From contig BSBK01006028.1 of assembly GCA_027943335.1 (NCBI GenBank), positions 350,817 to 414,816 on the forward strand: a stretch of 64,000 nucleotides of DNA, given 5' to 3'. This DNA is from Chamaecyparis obtusa (Eukaryota; Streptophyta; Pinopsida; Cupressales; Cupressaceae). The notes below the pieces were generated by a model, which worked only from the letters and a program-made list of their open reading frames with translations, did no database searches and had not been told where the DNA came from. Positions within the stretch are counted from its first letter, which is position 1, and each line of letters begins with the position of its first letter. The translations under genes and the position numbers were made by a program. Of this stretch, positions 9,899 to 21,800 are shown one piece after another.

Positions 9899-11301
9899 GC
9901 TAAACAACTTTTCTGCCTTTCAAAGCTTTTCATTCTGCCTTTTATCTATTTAGTTTACCATTAGTATAGAGTTGTTTGGTTATACAACATAAAAGTAATA
10001 GAGAGACTAGAAAATAAAGGGTATTCCTAGCAAGGGCCCATAACCATCATGGATGATGACATACTTGTGAAGAACATTACAGGGACCTGAAGGTACCTGG
10101 TTTCACTTCAACTTATTCGAATGCAATTAACTTGATTCATGGATTCTCCCTCTTTCAGGATAAAGCACTGCATAGCATGCTGGAGGACAACCAGATGAAG
10201 AAGGGTAATGAAGACATTGGGCTCACATGACTCTGCCAACACTCCGCATAGTCCATTCTGCTTTGGTTATTTTAAATTTTCAGCTTTCAAATGCCTGGAA
10301 GACTCTATGATATCCATATATTGGCCCTCAACTGTTTTGCACTCCGGCAGGACTTCCAAAGAATTTACCAAAATGCTGTATATTCTCTCCATTGTTGCTA
10401 TTTTGCTGTGAACTTTAATCATCTTTTTTCTTTTCAGTTTATTACCAAGAAAATAATGGCACACAAGAAAGTGAGGAATTGTAGAGAACAGATTCAATGT
10501 CTTAAAAAATACAGCGATCTAGATTACAAAAAAACTGAGGGATGAACCTGGAATGGAAGGAATAAAATCAATAAACCAAAAAAGACATAAAAAGGGAAGC
10601 AAAAAACAGTTGGTTGCTTCTGGGTAGGAAACCAGAAGCAACCAACTGTTCAAGGAAGAAGAATGCTAAAGGGACTTAGAGATAACTATCCACAGAGATG
10701 ACTGTTCAATTAATATACTGACAAGAAATGAGATGTTAATGATCATTCAAAGGCAAGTGGGACAAGCAGAAAATACACAGTAAGACAAGCAGGGATCAAT
10801 ATGGTGGAAAAGCAAGACTAATTAGCAACTCTTGGATTTTGCTTCTTATGCTACAGATATATCCCCTTCTCACCTAGATGTGCAATAATAAGGTAGTAAA
10901 AGGCATCTTGAACTTGCATTTGAGATTCAAGATGAATGAAATGAATTGCTTTAATATAACTACATTTTTTAAGAAAGTGAGATGTTTAGCATCTCCATAG
11001 CAGAACCAAAAATGACCATAACCAAGAAATACAGTTATAAAATTTAAGACTGCCTTAAAGAAAAAAAAGCTAGACAATATAACTCTTGGGTTCTCGTTTA
11101 ACTATGGATATTCCTTTTCTCATTTAGTATCATTATGAGCCAGTAAACTGCATCTTCAACTGGTGCTATTAAATTGTACGAAGGGAAACAAAATCAGCTG
11201 ACTTAATCTCTGTAAGCACAACCTCACTGTACCTTAAATTATCATCTCCAAATTCATTGAAATTTATTTTGGGAAAAAAAGGCATTAAAGTTCTTTTATA
11301 C
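9899..11301. other. Host gene intron 3 (partial), noncoding
   Basis: No exon continuing the gene was found. A 76-codon minus-strand frame (10267-10497) with a protein-like end (LEVLPECKTVEGQYMDIIES) is present but has no recognisable family or clear splice partners. A plus-strand exon-like patch at about 10159-10205 (TTTCAG before, GGTAATG after) is equally unsupported. Confidence 0.3.
10605..10650. repeat. Perfect 19-bp hairpin, 8-nt loop
   Basis: Left arm AACAGTTGGTTGCTTCTGG (10605-10623) and right arm 10632-10650 are exact reverse complements. Confidence 0.9.
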
Positions 11302-11386
11302 CTTTAAGAAGTTTCCATGCCGCACGCTGGGAAACATACTGCACAGCAAGTCTTTCCAGCACTCGTCTTGTTGTAAGAACACCAGT
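11302..11386 (-). CDS. Host gene exon 3
   Basis: The exon is 85 nt (28 codons plus one base). A T-rich tract and GGCCAG precede it, and the donor G|GTATAAAAG follows. It encodes [20 protein letters not shown] and then RAAWKLLK, an amphipathic Arg/Leu-rich stretch with no stop and a protein-like composition, in sharp contrast to the AT-rich flanks. It starts in phase 0, as required after exon 2. A next exon in phase 1 was looked for down to position 1 and not found. Confidence 0.7.
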
Positions 11387-14300
11387 CTGGCCAAAAAAAA
11401 AATCTTGAACTCAAAAGCTTCCAAAATAAAAGTGTACATAGAAATACACTCAAACATTAATGTTCATGGATGCTACCATGCCTTTAGTATACTAGTTATG
11501 CATCTAATGTGTGCTCTTAAAAAAAACTTGAAAACCTAAGCCATTGGATAGTGTATGATGTAACTTACACATTTGGTACATATCTTAGTCATATGAAATG
11601 GACATCAATTGTTGCATTTTGGAAATATTTATCATAGTAACTCTCAAGTGACGTAAAATTCCTGTCTAAATTTGTAGCCAAATTCATTCTGTGAATGGTA
11701 TCATATACCAGAGCACACTACAAATTCCATCAAACTTTACTGGCTATGCATGCTATTGTGCCAGCAGCCTTTAGTGTTTAACATCTCATGCATACTTATA
11801 AAATGAGAAATCTGAAGATCTAAGCTATTGCAGTGTACAATGACGCATACAATGCATATCTTCCAGTCATATGAAATAGAAATCACATGGTTTAAGTCAT
11901 ATGAAATAGAAATCATATGGTTTGTGTTTTATAAATATTTATCACTCTAATTTTCAAGTGAGCTAAATTTCAGGTCTATGTTTGTAGAGTTTCAGTAGTT
12001 TTACATCTGGCATCATTGACTCAATAATGTTGACTTAGACTTGAATAGAATCCTAGTCAAACTATAATTGTTGATGACAACACAACAAGATGAAAGCATA
12101 GGAACAAATGAGCCAAACGATAAAAGAATCCTCTGACACACAGTCACAAAAAAATGTCAACTCGCTCAAGACCTTAGGTACTTGTGGGAATTTTCAGTCC
12201 AAAAGCACACCAGAGAAGAATCAAATAGAAACCAAGTACCCAAAGAATCAATCTAGGTTAGCTTGGTTGTAACTGAAGAAGTTGAGACACTGTTGGATAG
12301 TTTGCCTCGGATCCTAGCAAGGCACCATAAAATCTTACAATTTAAAATGTGCCAAAAGAAACCACAAAGCATGTAGATAACAGATATTACAACAATATGA
12401 AGATAGATGTTGCTAGGAAGAAGAACAAAGTGAAAATTGATGTTATACCTTATGAGATTAATGTCACCAATCACTAAAAAAGGCACAAGAATAAGGTACA
12501 GTGGTCAAGGAGCGGACCAAAAAACCTGACAATCCAGTAGACTGGTGGGACAATGAGAATGAAGGGGATACTGCAAGATCCGGCCAACTCAAAAAATTCA
12601 TCCAAACAATGTTAGAGAAGAAGTGCCAAAGCCAAAGTGAAAGTTGAAGCTGAATGTAATGCCCCCTTTCTAAAATAGGCTTTAATAATAAATAATAATA
12701 ATAATAAAATTAAAATATAAATTAATTAATTAATGAGTTGATTGATTAATTAATTAATTAATATAAATTATCTAAATTTAATGAAAGTTCAAGAGATATG
12801 TAATGAAGAGTTGTGACTCTCTCAAAACAAGATATAAAAAGGAGGAGTTCATTTGAAAGGGGATATGGAGGAAGGAAGAAGAGGAGAGCAAGGAATTAAA
12901 GAAGGATTAAAGGAAGAAGAAAGAAATGAGAAGAAAATAAGGAAGTGACTATTTCAAAAGGCAGCAATGATGAAGGGTTGTAAATCTTTCAAAGAGTTGT
13001 GATTATGAAGGTTTGTGACTCTTCGAAAGGGTTGTGATTATGAAGGGTTATGACTCTTCAAAAGAGGAACAATTATGAAGGGTGGTGACTCTTCAAAAGG
13101 GTTGTGATTATGAAGGGTCGTGACTCTTCAAAAGGGTTGTAATTATGAAGGGTTGTGACTCTTCGAAAGAGGGACAATTATGAAGGGTTGTGACTCTTGC
13201 CAAAAGGCAGACATGATGTAGAGGTGTGACCTCTCCCTCACATGGGAAGATAAAAAGGGGAAGAAGGATCAAATAGAAGGGAGGAGAAAGGAGTAGAGGA
13301 GACCAGATTCATAGCAGAAGTATAAGGAGGGATCTGAAATAAGAATTGAGAAGGAAAGAAAAAAATAAGATATGAAGATCTAGAAGAAGAAGATGTGCAG
13401 ATCTTGAATGGAATATGTGCAGATTTGAAAAGTAACAAAGACAGATTTGAGAAGTGAGAAATAGGAAGTGAAAGGAGCAACAGTTGTCAAACATATGTAT
13501 CTTTTCATGGTCAAAGGGTGTGACCCTTTCATAAGGGCATTTACAAATGAAAGGGTGTGACTACTTGCACTCAAAGGAGATATAAAAGAGAAGAACTTCA
13601 TTGAAGAAGGGGAGAGAATCAAAAAAGGGAGTTCAATTAGGAGAATAATATATTATTCTCAAAGGCAACAATTAAAAGTGGTGAATCAAATCTTATGAAA
13701 GGTGGTCACCCTTTCACTTGTAAATTATAAAGGGGAGATCATTACAAGCAAACATCAATACATCATCACGAAATCAAGCAATCATATCACAAGAGCATTA
13801 AATCTCACCACATAGCATTTACTCCTAGCATACACAAGAGAAATCAATTTTATCAGCAAGCACATTAAGAGACAAACCCATGACAGACTCTATAACAGTC
13901 ATCAGCACCAAACAAGGATATATATATCACAACAGATAGACAATTATCAATTGACAAGCATGTTCAATTACCATTATTCATTTACAGCATAGAAGGAGAA
14001 ATATCACAAGAGGAACCAGATCATCAATTGGCAAGTTATCATATCACAACATATCGAATCTAACAAGAAGTAAGGAAAGGCAGTTCATCAATAGAAGATC
14101 ACTAAATACAAAGGAGCATCAAGGGCATTCTTAGTGAGTGTCAAGATCAAATCAAATTTGTGAGTGTCAAGATTGAGGACATTCTTAGTGAGTGTCAAAA
14201 TCAAATCAAGGACATTCTTAGTGAGTGTCAAGATAGAGGACATTCTTAGTGAGCAAGACTAGATCAAGGACATTTTTGGTGAGTGCCATGGACATTCTTA

Positions 14301-17300
14301 GTGAGTTTCAAGATCAAATCAAGGACATTCTTAGTGAGTGTCAAGATTGAGGACATTCTTACTAAGTGTCAAGAGTAAGACTAGATCTAGGACATTCTTA
14401 GTGAGTGTCAAGATCGAGAACATTCTTAGTGAGTGTCAAAGACTAGATCAAGAGCATTCTTAGCGAGTGTCAAAGACTAGATCAAGAGCATTCTTAGTGA
14501 CTGTTAAGATTCCTAGAAAGGAATTAAGGCAAAGGTTACATATCTTTGAAGGTTTATTTCATCAAGGAGCAAAACAATGCTCAACATAGGAGAAGGGAAG
14601 TGCTGCAGTAAATCAAGATAAGTTCTATCTTTTGAATTATTCTTATGATTTTAAGTTGAATATTATAATGAAATATCTTCAGATTTGATAAGTTTATATT
14701 TATAAATATATTGCAGTTCTCACCTCAAGTTGAAATTACTGTTTCAAGACTAAATAAAGGTAGATCCCAAGGAGGGACATTACACTGAAGCTGTGAGGAA
14801 AGGTGTCTCAGCCTTGCTCCTAATATTAAGAATACAAAAAATGCAAATTTTCAAGCTATAAAACAAAAAACACTCAATTTTTAGACTATAGAGCTGGGCT
14901 TTTGCCAAAATAAATATTCTAGCTTGTTCAACATTAGTTCCCTAATATTGGAGACATGAACCTCTTTAATCTCTACAATTGAGAAAAGTAAAAGAAAAGG
15001 CCCAACCAGCATCTTAGATCAAAAGTTATGGTCTCACGTTGTAAATGCAAGGAATATCTATGCACTATAAGGGGGAGTTACACTTGTTGACAAACTTATG
15101 ACACGTCATAAGACATCTTTGAATAAAGATAATGAAGCAAAAATGGATTGCCCAAGTCGGTGAGTGGATTATGACAACTTTTTTATAGGTGCATGGAATA
15201 AGATGAGTATTTTTTGCTTGTGGACTCATCTTGGAATTTCGGTGTTGAACTTTCAACTAAGGATTTGGGTGCCACATTTTAGGTGGTTTTAGCTCATGGC
15301 TTCCCAATTATCATTTGATAGTTTCATATATTTCCTCTCATATTTACTGGGTGTTTGAGATGGGAGTTTCAATAGTGAGTTGTGTGTGTACTATTATGCT
15401 CCCAAAATTACTCCAGATAATTGGTTGGCGATACTCTTGTAAAGTCTAAGACTTTATGTAACCTCTGATTTTTTAATAATACATTAAGATACATTGGAGT
15501 GGCGTTTTTCTCCCGAAAGAGTTTTCCCTACATATATCAATGTGTTATGACATATTTTGTGTCCATTTCCGTGTAACTATACGATTAATTTTGTTTTTGT
15601 GTATACCGGTGTTACCCGGGGACGCGTTTCCGGCATAATTTGACCCATCTCAGAAACGAGGACGTCCCAAAAACTTAGAAACTTCCAAAAACCCATCCCC
15701 TGGCAGCCTATAAAATTAATGCTTGAATTTTGATAATGTGTTTGGCTTCCACTCTCATGTGAACTCTCAATTTAAATTATTTAACACAAATGTTATATGT
15801 TAAGATTCTATAATGTATATAAGCATGCTTTATCCATATTTTCCTATGAATATTTAAAATTTCCCAATATATTTAAAATTTTCCCTATTTTTTATTTAGC
15901 TGTCCTCACCATCGTCCCCTGTCATACCCTGCTAAGGGAGAAAAAAAATCTGTCCCAAAAACCCATTTCCCTGTCCCCCCGTTCTGAAAACTTGGGGTAA
16001 CATAGATTTTGCACCTCTACTTCCTCTTGAAAGCCACAATCATGAACTAAGAATCAAAAATTCCAAGTAACTCTAGGGACTAGTCCACTACAAATTAAAG
16101 AAATTCCTCTTGGTGAGGAAGTACAAACCCTTCTAACCAAGTTGGGTCAAAAGCTCCTATAAAGGCATCCACTAAATCAATTGCACCAAACACAAATCCT
16201 TATCTTGAGGGAAATCTCTATTTTAAGACAAAGTCTAAACACTCTTTCATAGAAGAAGAAGAGGCGTACAAGAGCAATATCTAAGGTATCAAATAATTTC
16301 TATTGAAGGACACTAAGCCAAGGCTGCTACCGAAAGGAATTGGACTGGACAAGAAGAGCTTGAAGACAATCATAGTAGCATACAAACTGTCAATACCCCG
16401 GAGAATAAATTATTCAAATAAGTCAACAATGCTATGGGAGCATAGGAATGTCCAAATCAAACCTTCTTGAGAAGGGTCATATCATAGCAATCATAAAACG
16501 AACACTTAGTGATGGTCAATCCATCACACAATCCAAAGTTGGAAAGAAAAAATTTCCCAACATTCACTAGTGATGGCCCATGTGTCTCGAGATCCACTAC
16601 AACATTGCAAATCATACATAACTATGTGGATAACTAATGCACAAAGCAATGAATGCCATTGGTTGTGATCACTACAAGCTAGATTATGACAGTGGCATTG
16701 ACCAATTTATAGATGTGACACCAACAAAATGATGTTCAAGGGAAGAGAGAGAGAAAGAGAGAGACCTTTGAGAAAGAGAACAAGCTTCAAGCTTCTTCAA
16801 GACAACAATTAAACTTTTGCTGAAACATATAACACTCATCAAGGGAAACATGAAATGTTAAAAAATACAAATGTAAGCACAACTATTGATAAAATTAAAA
16901 AAGAATTGGTAGGTGAACCAAGAAAGGATAGTTTATCGATGATTGACACCTTCGTTGTAAAAAAATATGAAGGTGGAGCCACCTTCATAGTACAAAAAAG
17001 ACATTGAGAGTGAAAGCAAAATGTCCTCAAAGTCTAGACAAAGAAATTGTAAGGTTAAACAATTATTGATAAAATTAAAAAAACTGTAGGGTGGACTAAG
17101 AAAAGATAGTTTATCAATGATTGACACCTTCGCTATGAAGAAATATGAAGGTGGAGCCACCTTCATGGTAAAGAAGCACATAATAGGGCAAAGGACATTG
17201 AAAGTGAAAGCAAAAAGTCCTCGTAATGTAGATGAAAAAGCGAAGAGATGATAACTCTAACACAAGCAGCGATAATGAACCAAGAGCAATGCAAACTCTA

Positions 17301-18796
17301 AGAAGATATATTGTCTAAATGATGAAAGAGCTTAAAGAAGATACTAGCAAAAAGTCAAAAGACTTCTGGTGGACAAATTGAAAGGTGGAAAGCCACACCA
17401 AGGCAAATTACACAAAGTCTATGATATTTTCCAAATGAGAAGCCACTTAATCAAAGATTGCCTATACAACTTAAAGCATGTAAATCTAGAAGTAGAAGTA
17501 CTTTTCACCAAGGACACAAACCACTCCCACCTACAACACCTCCAAAAACACAAAATAATAAAGGTTCATCTCCTAGTAGCTATCAAAATTAAAGAAACAA
17601 TAATACTAACAAACATCAAAATAACAATAGTAGTAGAGGTCAAAGTAATTCAACATTGCTATGCACTTTTCCCCCAAAGTGGAAGAGAAATATTATTTTT
17701 CCATATAAATAACCCTTTGTAATTACAAGGGAGAGAAAAACAAAAGTTATGTGATTACCCTAGAGTAAAAAGAGGTGTAAAAGAAATACCTAATAAATTA
17801 TCTTTGAAAAAGATGAAATAATTGATTATCCCCAGTGTTACTCGGGGACGTCCCCGACCTAAAAACCCTCATCCCTGTGCCGGGGATGTTTCCAAGACGC
17901 CTAGGGGACGTCCCCACCCCATCCACAGGGGACCTCCCAAAGACTTGGGGATATCGAGAAATTTTTTTGGGGACGGCCAAGGACACCTTGGAAATCGTTG
18001 GAACGAATGGGCTTCCCCAATGGGATAGGCGAGATCAACACTTAAAAATACACAGTTTTCTTTTATAAAACTCTTTCTTTTTTAATGTTAAAGTGGGCCC
18101 CGCCTTCCAAGTTTGCCCTAACATGCTTATGATTGTTTGGTAGTTAATTCTTGCTATTCGGGGTCCTCTGATTAGTATTTGGCAACATTACATTAAGAAT
18201 CCTGAAATCAAGAATGTTGTTACAGTCACGCTACATGCTCAAAAATCATATAGCAGAATGTTTGCAAGGTGTTGGGAAAGTCTGAAAAGTGCATTACAGA
18301 ACTAGAACATGCATCTTTATGTCATTTTGTGGCAATACATCAATGCTGGGTTGGTTTTGGGTTGATTTGGGACCTTTGTGGAAGATTTGGTGAATATTGG
18401 AGGTTGCATCAAAGTGTCATCTTGTTGTAACAGACCTATATCATGATCGAAACTGTATAACATACCTGTTTGTGCTAATATCAGTCCACTTACAACGAGC
18501 TGGAGGTGTAGTTTCAGAATTAAATGATAGTAGTGTGTTTCAATTTGGAAGGTGGGTTATTGTTCTTGTTGCTATTGACAATGAATTCCAAATTATATTC
18601 TTGGGTGTATTTCATTTTTTTATGTTACTATTTTAATATTACATGCATATTGACAATGAATTCCAAATTATGAATGCATATTGTGTTAATATTATGGCCT
18701 TTACGGCAAACATCCTCTTGCTTGAGCAATAAATCGATATGATAAATAATAATAATAAATATTGGCAATATTTATTATTTATTGTTTATCACCAAA

Positions 18797-18840
<44 letters not shown>

Positions 18841-21800
18841 AATGAATTAATTAAGGGCCCAAGGTCGGCCTCTTGGCTTTAATACTTAAATGGATTTTAT
18901 AAGACCAAGTCGGCCTCCTTGTAGCTGAATTCATCACATATATAAGGTGTTCGAATCCAAAGGAGAGAAGCACCAAAAACATAACGTGTCTTCCCTCCTC
19001 AAGAGTTGAAACTGCGAATTCTTTGTATGCGAACTTCTTCAGCAAATACTCCTATTTTGTGTAGTTGATCGGGTTCAATTTGAGTGAAGACTTTTGTGCA
19101 TTGCAGGGCGAAATCAATGGTCTGATTCATATCACTTTCCATCTACAAGTCGGAGCAAATCCTTAGAAGCGAATTCAATGTCTCCATTGACATCCGAATT
19201 AGTGAATTCAGACATGCGAGTTTGATCAGCATTAACAAAACCGAATTTAGGAATTCGGCAAGTCAAATTTGGCCATCCGAATGTGAACAGATCGTGTTTT
19301 ATATCAATTCTACTACAGGCAGATACTTCAAAGGACAAATCACATACACCATCTTCAGCACATTTGTCTGATATAAGTAGCATTCATTGAGACAGATCAG
19401 AGGTCTGATCTTCACTCCATATTCAGTCATTGGATACACTTTAGAAGTGTTGAAGATCAAACTGATTGGATCAGGATTATGTCTCATTACAAGTAGACTT
19501 CATTGTCATTTCTCTAAGGTACCTGTTGTGAGGTTTTCACACCATCACCCCATTGCAGATGGGGACCCCCTCTTTTGCTCGTAGTCGTTAGTTTCGGCAA
19601 ATTTTGGCAATCTAGTGCTTTAAAAGATTGAGGGGCGGTATTAAAATCAAGTAGCCAAGTTGTTATCTTAAAGTGGGAACATTAAAAATAAAGTCTGTCA
19701 GGGTCATGTTATATTGGGTTGAACGTAAAATTCTAAGTGTATTTAAATTTTGGCTAGCCAATTTGTCCAAAATTCCATATAAAGGCATATTACATGCATA
19801 AGGGCCTTAAAATCCTTTAAAAATTTGATTTTTCACGTTCAAAATGGCCAAAATCCTAAGGAAAATCAATTTTTCTTTATAAAAATACGCAAAATCCGGA
19901 CTATACATGAATTTCCCTTCATATTTTGATCAAAATCCGGACTACACATGAATTTCCCCTCATATTTTGATCAAAATCCGAACTATACATGAATTTCCCC
20001 TCATATTTTGATCAAAATCCGGACTCTACATGAATTTCCCTTCATTAATTGGCTTTTTCCTAAAAATAATTCTAAGTGTTGGGGTTAAAATCCAAGCATA
20101 CTATGAATTTCCACCACTTTGGATGAATTCTACTTGAAAATTTTCTAAGTGTTTGAAAATTCTAGACCAGGGGCGATTTCCCCCAAGGGTGAGCTTGAAA
20201 ATTTTCTAGGTCTGGAAATTGTCCAGACTAGGGTCGTTTTTCCCTTGGAGAAAGTTGGTAACTTGAAATCTTTTCTAAGTCTGGAAAGTGTCCAGACAGG
20301 GGTCATTTTTCCCCCAAGACTGAGTGCATACACTGAAAATTTTTCTAAGTCTGGAAATTGTCCAGACTAAGGTCGAGTTTCCCTTGGATTAGATAGAGAA
20401 ACTGAAAATTTGTCTAAGTGTTGGAACGGTCCAAGCTAGGGTCATTTTTCCCCTACAAGGCAAGAACGGACTCCAAATTTTTTTTAAGTGTCAAATTAGT
20501 CGAAGCATGGGTCGTTTTTCCCTTGGGGGCTAACATGGAGTGCGAACTTTTTTCTAAGTGTTGGAGATGTACGGACATATCATGTTTTTCCCTTCAAGTG
20601 AGTATGGAATGTGAAAATTTTTCTAAGTATGAGAACTATCCAGATTAGGGTCGAATTTTCCTTTGAGGGCCAAATTGCGAAATTTCTCTAAGTGTCAAAT
20701 TTGTCCATACTAAGGCCAGTTCTCCCCCCTTCTGATAGGAAAGCAATATCAAAGTTTTTTCTAAGTATAAAGTGGATTTTTATCCAAACTTTGACCAATT
20801 TTCCCTGCCTTGCATGGATGGAGTTGGAGTTTGGATATGGTTACAAGTCCATACAAGTTGTGGACTTAGGCAAATTTGAGAGTCCAAGCATGGATCGACT
20901 TTCCCCATTATGGCAGAATTTTATTATTTAATTAAAGTTAATGTGGGAAATTAATAAAGTCAAAGTGGAACCTTCTAGAAGGTGGTAAATCTTTTATCCC
21001 ACATTGCTTGTGGAAGGCAAATAAGAGGCAAAAACAAGTATAAAAGGAGGGGTGCTGCTGTTATAAACATGAATAATTTTGGAAGGCAAGGACAAGGCAA
21101 GCTGAAATCTGAAGCAAGACTCCATTAGAAGCAACTTCATCCTTGAATTGTTCCACTTCTTCCAACTTCTCCTTCCATCTATGGCTGATTGCAAGCATTA
21201 AGGCAATTTTTTCTAAGGCATTGGAGGACATTAGAAGGCCAAAGGCAAGGAATTATTAGTCCAAAATCTGCAAACTTATGAGATTGGCAATTTTTTTCAG
21301 AAATTCATATAAATTTTTTCCAAGTACCCAAATTGCCAAGCACTCATCCTAAACCAGTCCCCCCATCCTTTGGCATCAATTTGGAGACCATTAGAGGGCC
21401 AAATCTGATGTATGCATGCCCAGGTCTGAAGCATCCAAGAACAGGGGGGATTTTTTTAAAAAATCATAGAAAATAATCAAAGGGTTTTAAGCATCCAAAC
21501 TCGTTTGCAGATTGTTCGGTGACCAATTACTTGCATTTTCCAACCATTTTTAGTCACCAAGACAATAAGGTGAGAATGCTATGAGTGAATATCTGAAGAC
21601 TAGATCTGATAATTGCATTTTTTCCATATAAATCTAGGTTTATTTTATTCACAATCTGATCCAAAGTTTTATTTCAGACCTTTCCCATCATTTCTTGCAT
21701 CATTTTAAGCTAATTGCAGGTCTGAAACACCTTTGTCTTTAAACATTAAGTCTGAAGCATCCAAGAACAGGGGCTCATGCTAGTTATTACCTTCATTGGG

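Larger units (their letters stand above)
12655..14784. mobile_element. Solo LTR, 2,130 bp
   Basis: It starts TGTAATGCCCCC and ends GGGACATTACA (TG...CA, imperfect terminal inverted repeat). It is flanked by the 5-bp direct repeat CTGAA at 12650-12654 and 14785-14789. No gag or pol lies inside. A single LTR flanked by a TSD is the expected product of LTR-LTR recombination. It contains two minisatellites. Confidence 0.8.

Noticed and set aside
10267..10497. Minus-strand frame as host gene exon 4
   Set aside because: Some protein-like sequence, but no acceptor giving the phase needed after exon 3 and no similarity to what precedes; left as unresolved.
13238..13622. Three overlapping minus-strand Ser/Phe-rich frames
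   Set aside because: Antisense of purine-rich minisatellite sequence in the solo LTR.
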